Shown here piece by piece: positions 15,353 to 27,869 of a stretch of 39,953 bases of DNA. The notes beneath the pieces were generated by a model. The model worked only from the letters and a program-made list of their open reading frames with translations. It did no database searches and was not told where the DNA came from. A program made the translations under genes and the position numbers. Location of the stretch: assembly GCF_024171785.1 (NCBI RefSeq), contig NZ_JAMTCK010000032.1:1061-41013 (forward strand), in the 5' to 3' direction. The first letter of the stretch is position 1. Each line of letters starts with the position of its first letter. This DNA is from Goodfellowiella coeruleoviolacea. GTDB taxonomy: Bacteria > Actinomycetota > Actinomycetes > Mycobacteriales > Pseudonocardiaceae.

Positions 15353-16261
15353 TCAGGCGCCCGCGAGGAACCCGGCCAGCCGCGCCCGCGCGTCCGCCCG
15401 CGCCGCCGGCACGCGCTCGGCGAGCAGCAGGCCCCACACCAGCGCGTGCAGCCGCCGGACCGCGAGCCAGGGCGCCAGCTCGGCCGCGTCCGGCGGGTGC
15501 GGGTACGCCGCCACCTCGGCCCGTCCGGCCAGCCGACCGGTGGCGGCCAGGCACGCCAGGTCCCACAGCACCGGCCCGCGCCAGGTGTCCTCGAAGTCGT
15601 TCCACACCGGACCAGTCGGGGTGAACAACAGGTTCCCGGGGTGGGCGTCGCCCTGCAGCGGCTGGCTGGCCACCGCGCCGAACGGCCACCGGGCGACCAG
15701 CTCGTCCCTGGCCGCGCGCAACGCGGCCAGTTCGACCTCGCCGACCGCACCGGTGCCGGCCAGCCGGGCCAGGCCGGCGGCGATGTCGTCCAGCGGCAGC
15801 CGCTCGGGCAGCGCGCCAGGGTAGCCGCGCAGCCCGGCGTGCAGCTCGGCGAGCAGCGCGGCCACCTCGCCGGGCCGAGGGGAGCGGTCGCGGTCGTGCG
15901 GTAGGTGGGTGGTGAAGCTCAGCACCAGCCCGTCGTGCTGGTGCGGCCCCGGCGGCAGCTCCTCGGTGGGCGGCACCACCGGCAGACCCCGACCGGTCAG
16001 GTACCCGGCCACGGCGAGGTCCCTGGCCAGCCAGGCCACCACCCCGGGCCGGGCCAGCGCGGTCGTGGTGGCCACCCGCGCCACCACCGGGGCCGGGCGC
16101 AGGTGCACCAGCAGGTTGCTGGCCGAGCGCAGCACCACGGGATCGGTCACGCGCAGCCCGTGCCGCGCGGCCACGGCCACCGCCGCCACCACCCCGCGCG
16201 CGTCCGCCGCCGGGCTGTCCGCCACCGGGCTGTCCGCCGCCGTCCGGCCCACCGCTGCCAC
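15353..16261 (-). CDS. Aminoglycoside phosphotransferase (APH) fold kinase (302 aa)
   Basis: The kinase catalytic loop LQGDAHPGNLLFTPTGPVW and the metal-binding NDFEDTWRGPVLWDLACLA are typical of the APH/choline kinase superfamily, with Q in place of the usual H before GD. An N-lobe segment VLRSASNLLVHL precedes it. The start is uncertain: GTG 16261 gives normal family length, while the frame is open to 16543 with unlikely sequence. The N-terminus has an ADSPV/ADSPA repeat. Most such solitary proteins are small-molecule kinases with unknown substrate, so an antibiotic resistance role is not implied. It is divergent from ctaD. Confidence 0.85.
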   Translation of the reverse strand: MAAVGRTAADSPVADSPAADARGVVAAVAVAARHGLRVTDPVVLRSASNLLVHLRPAPVVARVATTTALARPGVVAWLARDLAVAGYLTGRGLPVVPPTEELPPGPHQHDGLVLSFTTHLPHDRDRSPRPGEVAALLAELHAGLRGYPGALPERLPLDDIAAGLARLAGTGAVGEVELAALRAARDELVARWPFGAVASQPLQGDAHPGNLLFTPTGPVWNDFEDTWRGPVLWDLACLAATGRLAGRAEVAAYPHPPDAAELAPWLAVRRLHALVWGLLLAERVPAARADARARLAGFLAGA

Positions 16262-16429
16262 ACCGGCGATGGTGGGTGCGCGGGACCGGCCGGCACAACC
16301 GGTTTCCGCCCGCCGCCGCCCCGCGCACACGGGCTGACCAGGTGTGACCCGCGCAACGCCGAGCGGCGCTCCCGGGGGCGATCCGACGCCGGAGCGCGGC
16401 CCAGGCGCGAAGCGCGGAACCCGGCGGTC

Positions 16430-16466
16430 TACGATCCGAAGTGGCCAAGCCGGCGTGAGGCGCCGG
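16430..16466 (+). promoter_or_regulatory. Possible -10 element and 5' hairpin of ctaD
   Basis: TACGAT (16430-16435) is a plausible -10 element, without a clear -35. It is followed by CCGGCG-TGAGG-CGCCGG (16450-16466), a compact hairpin that would lie in the ctaD leader. Confidence 0.35.
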
Positions 16467-16511
16467 TCGGCTGGAGAACTGTCAAGAACCAAGGCCATTG
16501 CAGGAGGAACC

Positions 16512-20419
<3,908 letters not shown>

Positions 20420-20462
20420 CACCACCCGAACCGGGGCTGGGCTCGTTCGAACTGACCTGACC

Positions 20463-20690
20463 GCGCCTGAAGCGGGCAGCCGGCGCCTGAACCTGCCGGC
20501 GCCTGAAGTGGCTGCCGGCGCGTGAACCTGCCGGCGCCTGAACCTGCCGGCACGTGAAGTGGGCTGCCGGTGCGTGAACCTGCCGGCGCCTGAAGCGGGC
20601 AGCCGGCACGTGAACCTGCCGGTGCGTGAACCTGGCGGCGCGTGAAGTGGGCCGCCGGCGCCTGAAGTGGGCTGGGCTGGGCTGGTTTGT
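20463..20690. repeat. Intergenic minisatellite, two interleaved unit lengths
   Basis: About twelve head-to-tail units start at 20463, 20483, 20499, 20518, 20534, 20550, 20570, 20586, 20606, 20622, 20638 and 20658. Short units (16 bp) read like GCGCCTGAACCTGCCG; long units (19-20 bp) read like GCGCCTGAAGTGGGCTGCCG. All share GYRCSTGAA at the start and GCCG at the end. The array lies 40 bp after the Pth2-like gene and has no reading frame with coding bias. Confidence 0.9.
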
Positions 20691-21004
20691 GCTGGTTTGA
20701 CCTCGCCCGAACACCCCCACCCTCCACCGGGGGGCGCGCCCCTGGCCAGCCTAGTCCGGACCGGGGTGGTGGGGGAGGGGTGCGCGGCGGGCTGTGGACA
20801 ACCCCGTCCGCGGGCGCCTTTCGCGTCGGCCAGTTGTCCACAACTCGGCGGGCGGCCTTGACAACCCGCCAACCCGCCAACCCGCGGTGCTCCGGTGCTG
20901 CCGTCACCCGCGCGCGGCGCCACGCCTGCCCACGTCGGCCACGCGTCGACCAGCCGTCGGCCCACCATCGACCAACCGTCGACCACGCGCCGATCAGGTG
21001 TCGA
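20691..21004. other. Intergenic region with two DnaA-box-like sites and short repeats
   Basis: Between the minisatellite and the dinG end there is no supported gene. It holds two TTGTCCACA sites (20793-20842) and clusters of ACCCGCCA and GTCGAYCA motifs (about 20868-21010). Confidence 0.5.
20793..20842. promoter_or_regulatory. Two convergent perfect DnaA-box-like sequences
   Basis: TGTGGACAA (20793-20801, the complement of TTGTCCACA) and TTGTCCACA (20834-20842) face each other 32 bp apart. TTGTCCACA is the actinobacterial DnaA box consensus. No dnaA, dnaN or gyrase gene is nearby, so this is not an origin. Confidence 0.5.
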
Positions 21005-23071
21005 TCACGTGTCGATGCGGCGCAGGGCGGCCCGCACCACGTCGGGGTCGTAGGTGGTCCAGAACGGCGGCAGCGACGCCCGCAGGAACGAGCCGTAGCG
21101 GGCGGTGGCCAGGCGGGGATCGAGCACGGCGACCACACCGCGGTCGTTGTTGGACCGCAACAACCGGCCGGCACCCTGGGCGAGCAGCAGCGCGGCGTGC
21201 GTGGCGGCGACGGTGAGGAAACCGTTGCCGCCCCTGGCCGCCACCGCGCGCTGCCGCGCCGAGGCCAACGGATCGTCCGGGCGGGGGAACGGAATGCGGT
21301 CCATCACCACCAGTTGCAGTGACGGCCCCGGCACGTCCACGCCCTGCCACAGCGACAGCGTGCCGAACAGGCAGCTCCGCTCGTCCTCGGCGAACTTCTT
21401 GACCAGCAGGCCGGTCGCGTCCTCGCCCTGGCAGAGCACCGGGTGCTTGATCCGCTCGCGCAGCGTCTCACTGGCCTGCTTGGCCGCGCGCATCGACGAG
21501 AACAGGCCCAGGGTGCGGCCACCGGCCGCGAGCACCAGGTCGGTCAGCTCGTCCAAATAGGACGGAGGAAGCCCGTCGCGGCCGGGCTGGGGCAGGTGCC
21601 GCGCCACGTAGAGGATGGCGCTGCGGCTGTGCTCGAACGGCGAACCCACGTCCAGACTCGTCCACTTCGGACCGTTCTGGTCGGCCGGCGGCTCCTTGTC
21701 GGTCGCGGCGCCATCGGCCTTGCGGGCCGCGGCCGGGGCGACCGGCAACCCCCACTGCCGGGCCAGCGTGTCGAACGCGCCACCCAGGGTGAGCGTGGCC
21801 GAGGTGAGCACGGTGGTGCGGGTGCCGAACAGCCGCTCGCGCAGTAACCCGCCGACCCCCAGTGGCGCCACCTTCACGGTCTGCGGCCGGGTCCGGGCGT
21901 CGCCGTTGCCGAACCCGCCGCCACCGCCGGTGAAGCCGCCGCTCACCCACACCACGTCGGCCCGGTGCGCCTCGTCCTCGTCGAACGCGTCCAGCAGCCG
22001 CACGGCCGTGTCGTGCACGTCCTCCAGCAGCGCCAGCGCCAGCCGCCGGTTGGTGCTGCCCTCCACGTCCTCCTTGCGCTCCGGCCCCAGCGCGGTGACG
22101 CAGCCGTGCGCCGCGTCCCTGACCACGGTCAGCGCCCCGGCCAGCGCCTGGGGCAGCTCGTCCATCCGGCCGACCGGCAGTTCCTCCAGCACCAGGCTCA
22201 GCCCGTCGGCGGCCTCCAGCAGCCGGTCCACCACCCGCTCGTCGATCAGCCGGTTGCACCGGCGCGCCGCCGCGGTCACCGCCGCCGGGCTCAGCTCCGC
22301 CGTGGCCACCGACGTGATCCGGTCCACCAGGTCGTGCGCCTCGTCGATCACCACCACGTCGTGCTCGGGCAGCACCTGGTAGCCCTCGAGCGCGTCCACC
22401 GCCAACATGGCGTGGTTGGTCACCACCACATCCGCCTTGGCCGCCTCGGCCCTGGCGCGCTCGGCGAAGCAGTCGGTGCCGATCGGGCAGCGGGCCACGC
22501 CGAGGCACTCCTTGGCGGTCACCGAGACCTGGCGCCACGCCTGCTCGGTCACGCCGGGCACCAGTTCGTCCCGGTCACCGGTCTCGGTCTCCGACGACCA
22601 CTCGTGCAGGCGTTTGACCTGGCGGCCGATGGCGGACACCTCGAACGGGTCGAACAGCGTGTCGCTGTCCGGCTCCTCGGGCGCGCCGGTGTGCAGCCGG
22701 TGCAGGCACAGGTAGTTGCGCCGGCCCTTGAGGATGGCGAACGTGGGTTCCCGGCCGAGTTCCTTGGCCAGCGCCTTGGCCAGCCTGGGCAGGTCCCGGT
22801 CGACGAGCTGGCGCTGCAGCGCGATCGTGGCGGTGGACACCACCACGGTGGCCTCCTCGGCGACCGCGTGCCGCAACGCGGGAATCAGGTAGGCCAGCGA
22901 CTTGCCGGTGCCGGTGCCGGCCTGCACGGCCAGGTGCTCACCGGTGCGGATGGCCCGCTCGACCGCCTCGGCCATGGCCACCTGGCCGGTCCGTTCGGCT
23001 CCGCCGACCGCGTCGACCGCGGTGGCGAGCAGGGACCGAACACCAGGTATGTGCGAGATGGAGGCGGACAC
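21005..23071 (-). CDS. dinG: ATP-dependent DNA helicase, DinG/XPD-like (688 aa)
   Basis: The Walker A motif AGTGTGKSLAYLIPA (about 51-65), STATIALQRQL, the Walker B DEAHDLVDRI and the C-terminal motif AQGAGRLLRSNNDRG are those of the DinG family. Four cysteines around residues 118-206 (RRNYLC, KECLG, ARCPIG, TDCFAE) fit the iron-sulfur cluster of XPD/DinG 5'-3' helicases. GTG 23071 is the chosen start (MSASISHIPGVR). It corresponds to M. tuberculosis Rv1329c, which also sits next to pncB and clpS; here 2.5 kb of other genes intervene. It should unwind DNA or R-loop substrates during repair. Confidence 0.95.
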   Translation of the reverse strand: MSASISHIPGVRSLLATAVDAVGGAERTGQVAMAEAVERAIRTGEHLAVQAGTGTGKSLAYLIPALRHAVAEEATVVVSTATIALQRQLVDRDLPRLAKALAKELGREPTFAILKGRRNYLCLHRLHTGAPEEPDSDTLFDPFEVSAIGRQVKRLHEWSSETETGDRDELVPGVTEQAWRQVSVTAKECLGVARCPIGTDCFAERARAEAAKADVVVTNHAMLAVDALEGYQVLPEHDVVVIDEAHDLVDRITSVATAELSPAAVTAAARRCNRLIDERVVDRLLEAADGLSLVLEELPVGRMDELPQALAGALTVVRDAAHGCVTALGPERKEDVEGSTNRRLALALLEDVHDTAVRLLDAFDEDEAHRADVVWVSGGFTGGGGGFGNGDARTRPQTVKVAPLGVGGLLRERLFGTRTTVLTSATLTLGGAFDTLARQWGLPVAPAAARKADGAATDKEPPADQNGPKWTSLDVGSPFEHSRSAILYVARHLPQPGRDGLPPSYLDELTDLVLAAGGRTLGLFSSMRAAKQASETLRERIKHPVLCQGEDATGLLVKKFAEDERSCLFGTLSLWQGVDVPGPSLQLVVMDRIPFPRPDDPLASARQRAVAARGGNGFLTVAATHAALLLAQGAGRLLRSNNDRGVVAVLDPRLATARYGSFLRASLPPFWTTYDPDVVRAALRRIDT

Positions 23072-23098
23072 GGCAGAAGACGGTACAGCCAGCCCCTG

Positions 23099-23270
23099 TC
23101 AGCGCCGCCGGCGATTCAGCCAGCGCGAGGCCAGCGCGACCGGTGGTGCGGGCGGCGCCGCCGGGACCAGGCCGAGCGGCCGCGACCCGCCTCCCGCGCT
23201 GTCCCCGGTCGGGTGCTGGGCCGCCTCGTCCGAGTGATCAACCGGGCCACCTCGCCGCCTGGTCCGGATC
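23099..23270 (-). CDS. Possible small basic protein upstream of dinG (57 aa), doubtful
   Basis: ATG 23270 opens MIRTRRRGGPVDHSDEAAQH, then a Pro/Ala segment, ending ALASRWLNRRRR at 23099, 27 bp before dinG on the same strand. Third positions are largely G/C, but the region is GC-rich anyway. There is no recognisable domain and only a weak ribosome site. Confidence 0.3.
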
Positions 23271-23370
23271 ATGGGAGCGAGCCCGCCAGCCACACCACCC
23301 GGTGTCGTGCTGCCGGGCGCCACTCCACAGCAGAACCCAGGACAGCACGATCAGGAGAAGGAGAACCAAC

Positions 23371-24042
23371 ATGCGCACCAGGTGCCGGACTGTGCTCACG
23401 GCGGTGGTGGTCGGCACGGCCATGACGCTGGTCGCCGAGATGAACGGAATCGCGCTCGCCCAGGCGTCAGCGCAGGGCTCGGCCGCGATCGGCAAGGCCG
23501 ACATCTCCGACGAGAAGGGCAACCACCTGGTCCTCAACCGGGTCGGCGGATGTCGGTTCAACCACCGCAGTGATCCGAGGATCATCGATCTGAAGGTGTC
23601 CGACGTCCTCTACTTCGACGACGCCTACAGTGACTGCGGACACAACTCCGACACCGCCAAGACGGTCCGGACCAGGGCCGGGGCCAAGCTGTTCCGGCTC
23701 GGGGTGTTGCAGCGCTGGAACGGCCCCAAGATCGAGCTGACCGACTACGAGGCGGCGTGCAGCGCGGACGGCGACGGCAGCGGCACGACCGCCAGGGTGG
23801 GCGGGGTCTCCGGGCTGCCCGAGGGCTCGGTCCCCGTGGAGATCCCGGCCAACCACACGGTGACCGTGCCCAGCCCGACCGCGGGTGACCCGCCGATGGC
23901 GCGGATCACCTTCAACAAGGTCGGCTCGACCCGGAGCGGGGGCAGCAGCACCGACCTCATGCACGTCAAGCTCTTCCCCGAGGGCGGGCCGGCCTCCGGT
24001 GAGGTGTCGGTGGCGTCGGTGAGCTGCCAGATGGGCGGCTGA
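23371..24042 (+). CDS. Secreted protein of unknown function (223 aa)
   Basis: ATG 23371 follows GGAGAAGGAG. A Sec signal peptide is clear: MRTRCRTVLTAVVVGTAMTL, then a cut near AQASAQG (about residue 33). The mature protein contains paired cysteines (GGCRFNH, SDCGHNS, EAACSADG, VSCQMGG) consistent with two disulfides. The middle VLYFDDAYSDCGHNSDTAKTV looks like a beta-rich extracellular domain. I recognise no family. It is convergent with another secreted protein gene, and both lie in the segment that separates dinG from pncA/pncB. Confidence 0.85.
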   Translation: MRTRCRTVLTAVVVGTAMTLVAEMNGIALAQASAQGSAAIGKADISDEKGNHLVLNRVGGCRFNHRSDPRIIDLKVSDVLYFDDAYSDCGHNSDTAKTVRTRAGAKLFRLGVLQRWNGPKIELTDYEAACSADGDGSGTTARVGGVSGLPEGSVPVEIPANHTVTVPSPTAGDPPMARITFNKVGSTRSGGSSTDLMHVKLFPEGGPASGEVSVASVSCQMGG

Positions 24043-24067
24043 CCGGGCGAGCCGAGCGGACCGCCCC

Positions 24068-24088
24068 ACCGGACCGCCCGCGTCCGGT
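24068..24088. terminator. Hairpin between two convergent secreted-protein genes
   Basis: ACCGGAC (24068-24074) and GTCCGGT (24082-24088) form a 7-bp stem that ends on the stop codon of the minus-strand gene. It could stop transcription in both directions. Confidence 0.6.
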
Positions 24089-24684
24089 CACGGCGCGGCG
24101 ATCCGCACCCGGGTGAACGGCGAGTTGTTGGTGATGTCCTGCTCGGAACGCCGCCAGCCGGCCACGTCGAAGCCCTGGTTGAGATCAGCCCAGTGATCCG
24201 CGTCCGCCGTGATGGTGACGTGCACGACCGGCCACGCCGCACCCGGCTCCAGGGTGCCCTCGATGCGGCAGAACAACGTGTCGGTCACCGTGCAGGCCCA
24301 ACCGTCACCGCTGGCCGCGTCCAGCCGCAGCCCCTGCTGGAACTGGGCGTTGACGAAGTCACCGCCGGACAGCGCGACCGTGCCGAGGTTGCGCACGGTC
24401 AGGTCGACGGTGAAGTTCTGCCCCCTGCCCACGTACACCGACGCCGGGGTGACCGACCCGGCGATGTCGTACTGCAGCGGTGTGTCCGCAGGCACCTGAA
24501 GGTCCCCGCCGGTCTGCCTGCCCGCCGCACTGGCACCGCCACCCGCCGCTCCCGCACCGGCCGCCGCACTGGCGCTGCCCGCCGGCCCGGCGCTGGCCGC
24601 CGCGCTGCCCAACCCCGTACCGGCCACGGCCACGAGCGCGACCGCCCCGGCCACCAGACCCCTGATCGTCCGCCGAACCGCCAT
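24088..24684 (-). CDS. Secreted beta-sandwich protein, DUF11/CARDB-like (198 aa)
   Basis: ATG 24684 is preceded by GGGAGGGG. Residues 1-32 (MAVRRTIRGLVAGAVALVAV, small-residue cut) are a signal peptide, followed by a Gly/Ala-rich linker of about 30 residues. The mature domain (about 75-198) has the alternating strands of DUF11/CARDB-type immunoglobulin-like folds: GSVTPASVYVGRGQNFTVDL, TVRNLGTVALSGGDFVN, DGWACTVTDTLFCRIEG (one likely disulfide) and VHVTITADADHW. The family is common in actinomycete surface proteins. No partner is obvious beyond the convergent secreted protein. Confidence 0.8.
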   Translation of the reverse strand: MAVRRTIRGLVAGAVALVAVAGTGLGSAAASAGPAGSASAAAGAGAAGGGASAAGRQTGGDLQVPADTPLQYDIAGSVTPASVYVGRGQNFTVDLTVRNLGTVALSGGDFVNAQFQQGLRLDAASGDGWACTVTDTLFCRIEGTLEPGAAWPVVHVTITADADHWADLNQGFDVAGWRRSEQDITNNSPFTRVRIAAP

Positions 24685-24838
24685 CCGCGCGTCCCCTCCC
24701 GACGTCGACTGAGCCGCCAGCCCCGCACCGGTCGCCGTGCCCAGGCGCACACCGGGGCAACGCCGACGGCGGGCCGTCTGAAGACCAGACGAGCGGCGGG
24801 CGGCCGAGGTTGCCCAGCCAGGCGAAGCCAGCCCCGGA

Positions 24839-24904
24839 CCAGCCCAGGACCAGGTGCGGGCCAGCCCAGGACCAGGTTCGGACCAGCCCTGGACCAGGCT
24901 CGGT
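24839..24904. repeat. Tandem repeat, three 22-bp units
   Basis: Units at 24839-24860, 24861-24882 and 24883-24904 share CCAGCCCNGGACCAGGNTCGG with few differences. They lie between the secreted-protein promoter region and pncA. The intergenic 24685-24978 holds no gene that I can support. Confidence 0.85.
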
Positions 24905-24978
24905 TCCGGCCCGGTCGCAGCCCCGCCGCAGTGCCGCCGCAGCCCTGTTCCGGCCCGCACCACTTGTGCGGCGGGGGC

Positions 24979-25548
24979 TCACCCCACGTGCGGCGCGCCC
25001 ACCAGGTCGACGCCGGCCGCCCGCATCCGCTGCACCGCCGTGTCCACGGTGGACCGGGCGACACCCGCGGTGAGATCCAGCAGCACGGTGGTGGCGAACC
25101 CCTCGTGCGCCGCGTCCAGCGCGGTGGCCCGGACGCAGTGGTCGGTGGCGATGCCCACCACGTCCACGGTGTCGATGCCGTGCTCCCGCAGCCACTGGGC
25201 CAGTGACCGGCCATCCCGGTCCGTGCCCTCGAAGCCGGAGTAGGCCGCGGCGTGCGCGCCCTTGGAGAACACCGCGTCCACCCGGGCCACGTCCAGCTCG
25301 GGGTGGAACGACGCGCCCGCGCTGCCCGCCACGCAGTGCACCGGCCAGGACTCGACAAAGTCGGGTTCCGCGCTGAAGTGGTCGCCCGGATCGATGTGGT
25401 AGTCCCTGGTCGCCACCACCCGGTCGTAGCCGCCCCGGGCCAGGTGCCGGGAAATGGCCGCGGCCACCTCGGCACCACCGGCCACCGGGAGCGAGCCACC
25501 CTCGCAGAAGTCGTTCTGCACGTCGACGACGATCAACGCCCTGGCCAT
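24979..25548 (-). CDS. pncA: Nicotinamidase (189 aa)
   Basis: ATG 25548 follows AGGAGG. Catalytic residues D9 (ALIVVDVQNDF), K96 (FSKGAHAAAYSGF) and C138 (GIATDHCVRATA) are all present, as are metal ligands D49, H51, H57 and H71. It hydrolyses nicotinamide to nicotinate and ammonia in NAD salvage. It lies 43 bp downstream of pncB on the same strand, so the two sequential salvage enzymes probably share a transcript. The same enzyme class activates pyrazinamide in mycobacteria. Confidence 0.96.
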   Translation of the reverse strand: MARALIVVDVQNDFCEGGSLPVAGGAEVAAAISRHLARGGYDRVVATRDYHIDPGDHFSAEPDFVESWPVHCVAGSAGASFHPELDVARVDAVFSKGAHAAAYSGFEGTDRDGRSLAQWLREHGIDTVDVVGIATDHCVRATALDAAHEGFATTVLLDLTAGVARSTVDTAVQRMRAAGVDLVGAPHVG

Positions 25549-25591
25549 CGCACGATCCTCCTGCCGCTGCGCGTTCTCACTCGAACACGGC

Positions 25592-26890
25592 TCACTCGAA
25601 CACGACCGGAATGGCCGGCTCGCCCTTGGACAGCTTGAGCCCCTCCCACGGCACGCTGACCAGCGCGGCCCGCAGCCGTTCCCGGCTCTGTTCGAGGGTG
25701 GGTACCTCGTCCACCTGTTGTCCAGCCCGAACCAGCGGAATCCGCAGCGGGCGGTCGTGCTCACCCAGGGCCGGTTGCGGTCCGGCCGCGGCGTACACCA
25801 CCTCCTCGATGGCGGTGCCGGTCTCCTTGTGCCGGCGCAGCGCGGCCTTCTCACCACCCCGGGACTCCTTGTGCGAACTCCGCTTGGCCACCGGTCGGCC
25901 GGCCACCTCCACCAGCTTGTAGACCATGCCCGCGGTGGGCGCGCCCGACCCGGTCACCACCGAGGTGCCCACGCCGTAGGCGTCCACCGGCTCGGCCCGC
26001 AGCGCCGCGATCGAGTACTCGTCCAGATCCCCGGACACCACGATCCGGGTGTTGCGCGCGCCCAGCTCGTCCAACTGCTGGCGGGCCTGCCTGGCCAGCA
26101 CACCCAGGTCACCCGAGTCGATGCGGACCGCGCCCAGCTCGGTGCCGGCGACCCGCACCGCCGTGCGGATGCCCTCGGTGATGTCGTAGGTGTCCACCAG
26201 CAGCGTGGTCTGTGGTCCCAGCGCCTCGACCTGGGAGCGGAACGCCGCGGCCTCGCTCTCGTGCAGCAGGGTGAACGCGTGCGCCGAGGTGCCCATGGTG
26301 GGGATGCCGTAGCGGCGGCCGGCCTCCAGGTTGGAGGTCGCGGTGAACCCGGCGAGGTAGGCGGCGCGGGCCGAGGCGATCGCCGCCTCCTCGTGCGCGC
26401 GCCGCGACCCCATCTCGATCATCGGCCGGCCGTTGGCCGCGGTCACCATCCGGGCGGCGGCCGAGGCCACCGCGCTGTCGTGGTTGAGGATCGACAGCGT
26501 CAACGTCTCCAGCAGGACACCCTCGGCGAAGGAGGCACGCACGGTGAGCACCGGCGACCCGGGGAAGTACAGCTCGCCCTCGGGGTAGCCGTCGATGTCA
26601 CCGCTGAACCGGTAGTTCGCCAGCCACGCCAGCGTCCGCTCGTCCACCACCCCGGTGCGGTCCAGCTGCTCCAGTTCGGCATCGGTGAAGCGGAACTCCC
26701 GCACGGCGTCCAGCAGTCGGCCGATCCCGCCCACCACGCCGTACCTGCGTCCGTCCGGCAGCCGCCGGGCGAACACCTCGAACACGCACGGCCGACCCGC
26801 GCTGCCATCCCGCAACGCGCTGGCCAGCATGGTCAGCTCGTAGTGGTCGGTGAGGAGCGCGGTGCTCCGGCTGGAATGCGATGCCGTCAT
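25592..26890 (-). CDS. pncB: Nicotinate phosphoribosyltransferase (432 aa)
   Basis: Family motifs run from LLTDHYELTMLASAL (13-27) through GELYFPGSPVL, NHDSAVASAAARM, TSNLEAGRRYGIPTMGTSAH and VRIDSGDLGVLARQARQQLD to VVSGDLDEYSI. It converts nicotinate and PRPP to nicotinate mononucleotide with ATP. The start ATG 26890 is 8 bp after TAGGCT (26899-26904), so the mRNA may be leaderless. A 14-bp duplication CTCACTCGAACACG at 25576-25589 and 25591-25604 covers the stop codon, so the final VFE-stop is repeated just downstream. This gene is the equivalent of M. tuberculosis Rv1330c. Confidence 0.97.
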   Translation of the reverse strand: MTASHSSRSTALLTDHYELTMLASALRDGSAGRPCVFEVFARRLPDGRRYGVVGGIGRLLDAVREFRFTDAELEQLDRTGVVDERTLAWLANYRFSGDIDGYPEGELYFPGSPVLTVRASFAEGVLLETLTLSILNHDSAVASAAARMVTAANGRPMIEMGSRRAHEEAAIASARAAYLAGFTATSNLEAGRRYGIPTMGTSAHAFTLLHESEAAAFRSQVEALGPQTTLLVDTYDITEGIRTAVRVAGTELGAVRIDSGDLGVLARQARQQLDELGARNTRIVVSGDLDEYSIAALRAEPVDAYGVGTSVVTGSGAPTAGMVYKLVEVAGRPVAKRSSHKESRGGEKAALRRHKETGTAIEEVVYAAAGPQPALGEHDRPLRIPLVRAGQQVDEVPTLEQSRERLRAALVSVPWEGLKLSKGEPAIPVVFE

Positions 26891-26898
26891 GGCACACC

Positions 26899-26904
26899 AG
26901 CCTA
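26899..26904 (-). promoter_or_regulatory. -10 element of a probable leaderless pncB transcript
   Basis: On the minus strand TTTAGGCT is followed by GGTGTGCC and then ATG (26890). The 8-base gap from -10 to ATG leaves no room for a leader, and there is no ribosome site. Confidence 0.5.
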
Positions 26905-26979
26905 AAGACGACGCCTGTGAGTGAGTACCGGGTCGGTGGTAGCCGTCGACACCGAACGTAAACGTGCCACCATTGGCCT

Positions 26980-27279
26980 ATGACCACCCCCGTCGAGCAG
27001 GAGAGCACGCAGGCCGAGTTCACCGGCGCGGAGTTGGGCGTCGAGGACACCCCTTGGCAGACGGTGGTCTGGAACGATCCGGTCAACCTGATGTCGTACG
27101 TGACCTACGTGTTCCAGAAGTTGTTCGGCTACAGCCGGGACAAGGCGACCAAACTCATGCTGGACGTGCACCACAAGGGAAGGGCCATCGTGTCGTCCGG
27201 CAGCAAGGACAAGGTGGAGGGCGACGTCGCGAAGCTGCACGCGGCGGGGCTGTGGGCGACCATGCAGCGGGTGTCGTGA
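26980..27279 (+). CDS. clpS: ATP-dependent Clp protease adaptor ClpS (99 aa)
   Basis: The ClpS core [20 protein letters not shown] (about 33-52) and [20 protein letters not shown] is intact, including the residues that form the N-end-rule degron pocket. It delivers proteins with bulky hydrophobic N-termini to ClpCP. ATG 26980 has no evident ribosome site, so translation may be leaderless. It is divergent from pncB across 89 bp and overlaps the next gene by GTGA. Confidence 0.97.
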   Translation: MTTPVEQESTQAEFTGAELGVEDTPWQTVVWNDPVNLMSYVTYVFQKLFGYSRDKATKLMLDVHHKGRAIVSSGSKDKVEGDVAKLHAAGLWATMQRVS

Positions 27280-27869
27280 AGCACTGGACGCGTGAGGGCG
27301 ACCGGGTCGTCGCCGTGCTGGACCGCCAGGAGGCCGCCGTGCTGCGCGGCATGGTCGGCCAGGTCAAGGACATGTTGATGGCGCGCGGCAGTGAGATGCC
27401 GCAGGACGAGCTGTCCGCGCTGACCGGGATCCGGACCGCGCCGGCCACGCCGCCGGACGACCCCATTCTCGGTCGGCTGCTGCCCGACTTCTTCCGCCTC
27501 GACCCGGACGCGCCCGACCCGCAGGAGGTCGACTCGGCCGGGGCGTTGCGGTCGGTGCACGAGCCGCAGCTGATCGACCTCAAGACCGGGGTCGCCGCGG
27601 TCGTCCTGGACACCTGTCCCAGCCAGGGCGGCCTGGTGCGGCTGACCCTGGAGCAGTCCGAGTCGTGGCTGTCCGCGCTCAACGACGTGCGGCTGGCCCT
27701 GGGCACCGCACTGGACGTGACCGAGGACATGCCGGACGAGCTGCCGGTCGAGGACCCGCGGTCAGCGCACCTTGGCGTGTACCACTGGCTGACCTTCGTG
27801 CAGGAGTCCCTGGTCGAGGCCATGATGTCGAGCCTGCCCGAGGACGGAGAGCCCGACCGGGATGCCTGA
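27276..27869 (+). CDS. DUF2017 family protein (197 aa)
   Basis: GTG 27276 overlaps the clpS stop (GTGA). The sequence ([31 protein letters not shown], DEPVxD-like acidic stretch, [16 protein letters not shown]) matches the actinobacterial DUF2017 family, always next to clpS (Rv1332 in M. tuberculosis). It is mainly helical and cytosolic. Constant linkage with clpS and GTGA coupling suggest a role with Clp, but its function is unknown. It overlaps the next gene by 8 bp. Confidence 0.9.
   Translation: MKHWTREGDRVVAVLDRQEAAVLRGMVGQVKDMLMARGSEMPQDELSALTGIRTAPATPPDDPILGRLLPDFFRLDPDAPDPQEVDSAGALRSVHEPQLIDLKTGVAAVVLDTCPSQGGLVRLTLEQSESWLSALNDVRLALGTALDVTEDMPDELPVEDPRSAHLGVYHWLTFVQESLVEAMMSSLPEDGEPDRDA

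Noticed and set aside
20463-20690. CRISPR-like array
   Set aside because: Units are contiguous without unique spacers and vary between 16 and 20 bp, so it is a minisatellite.
20793-20842. Replication origin
   Set aside because: Only two boxes are present and no dnaA, dnaN, recF or gyr genes are nearby.
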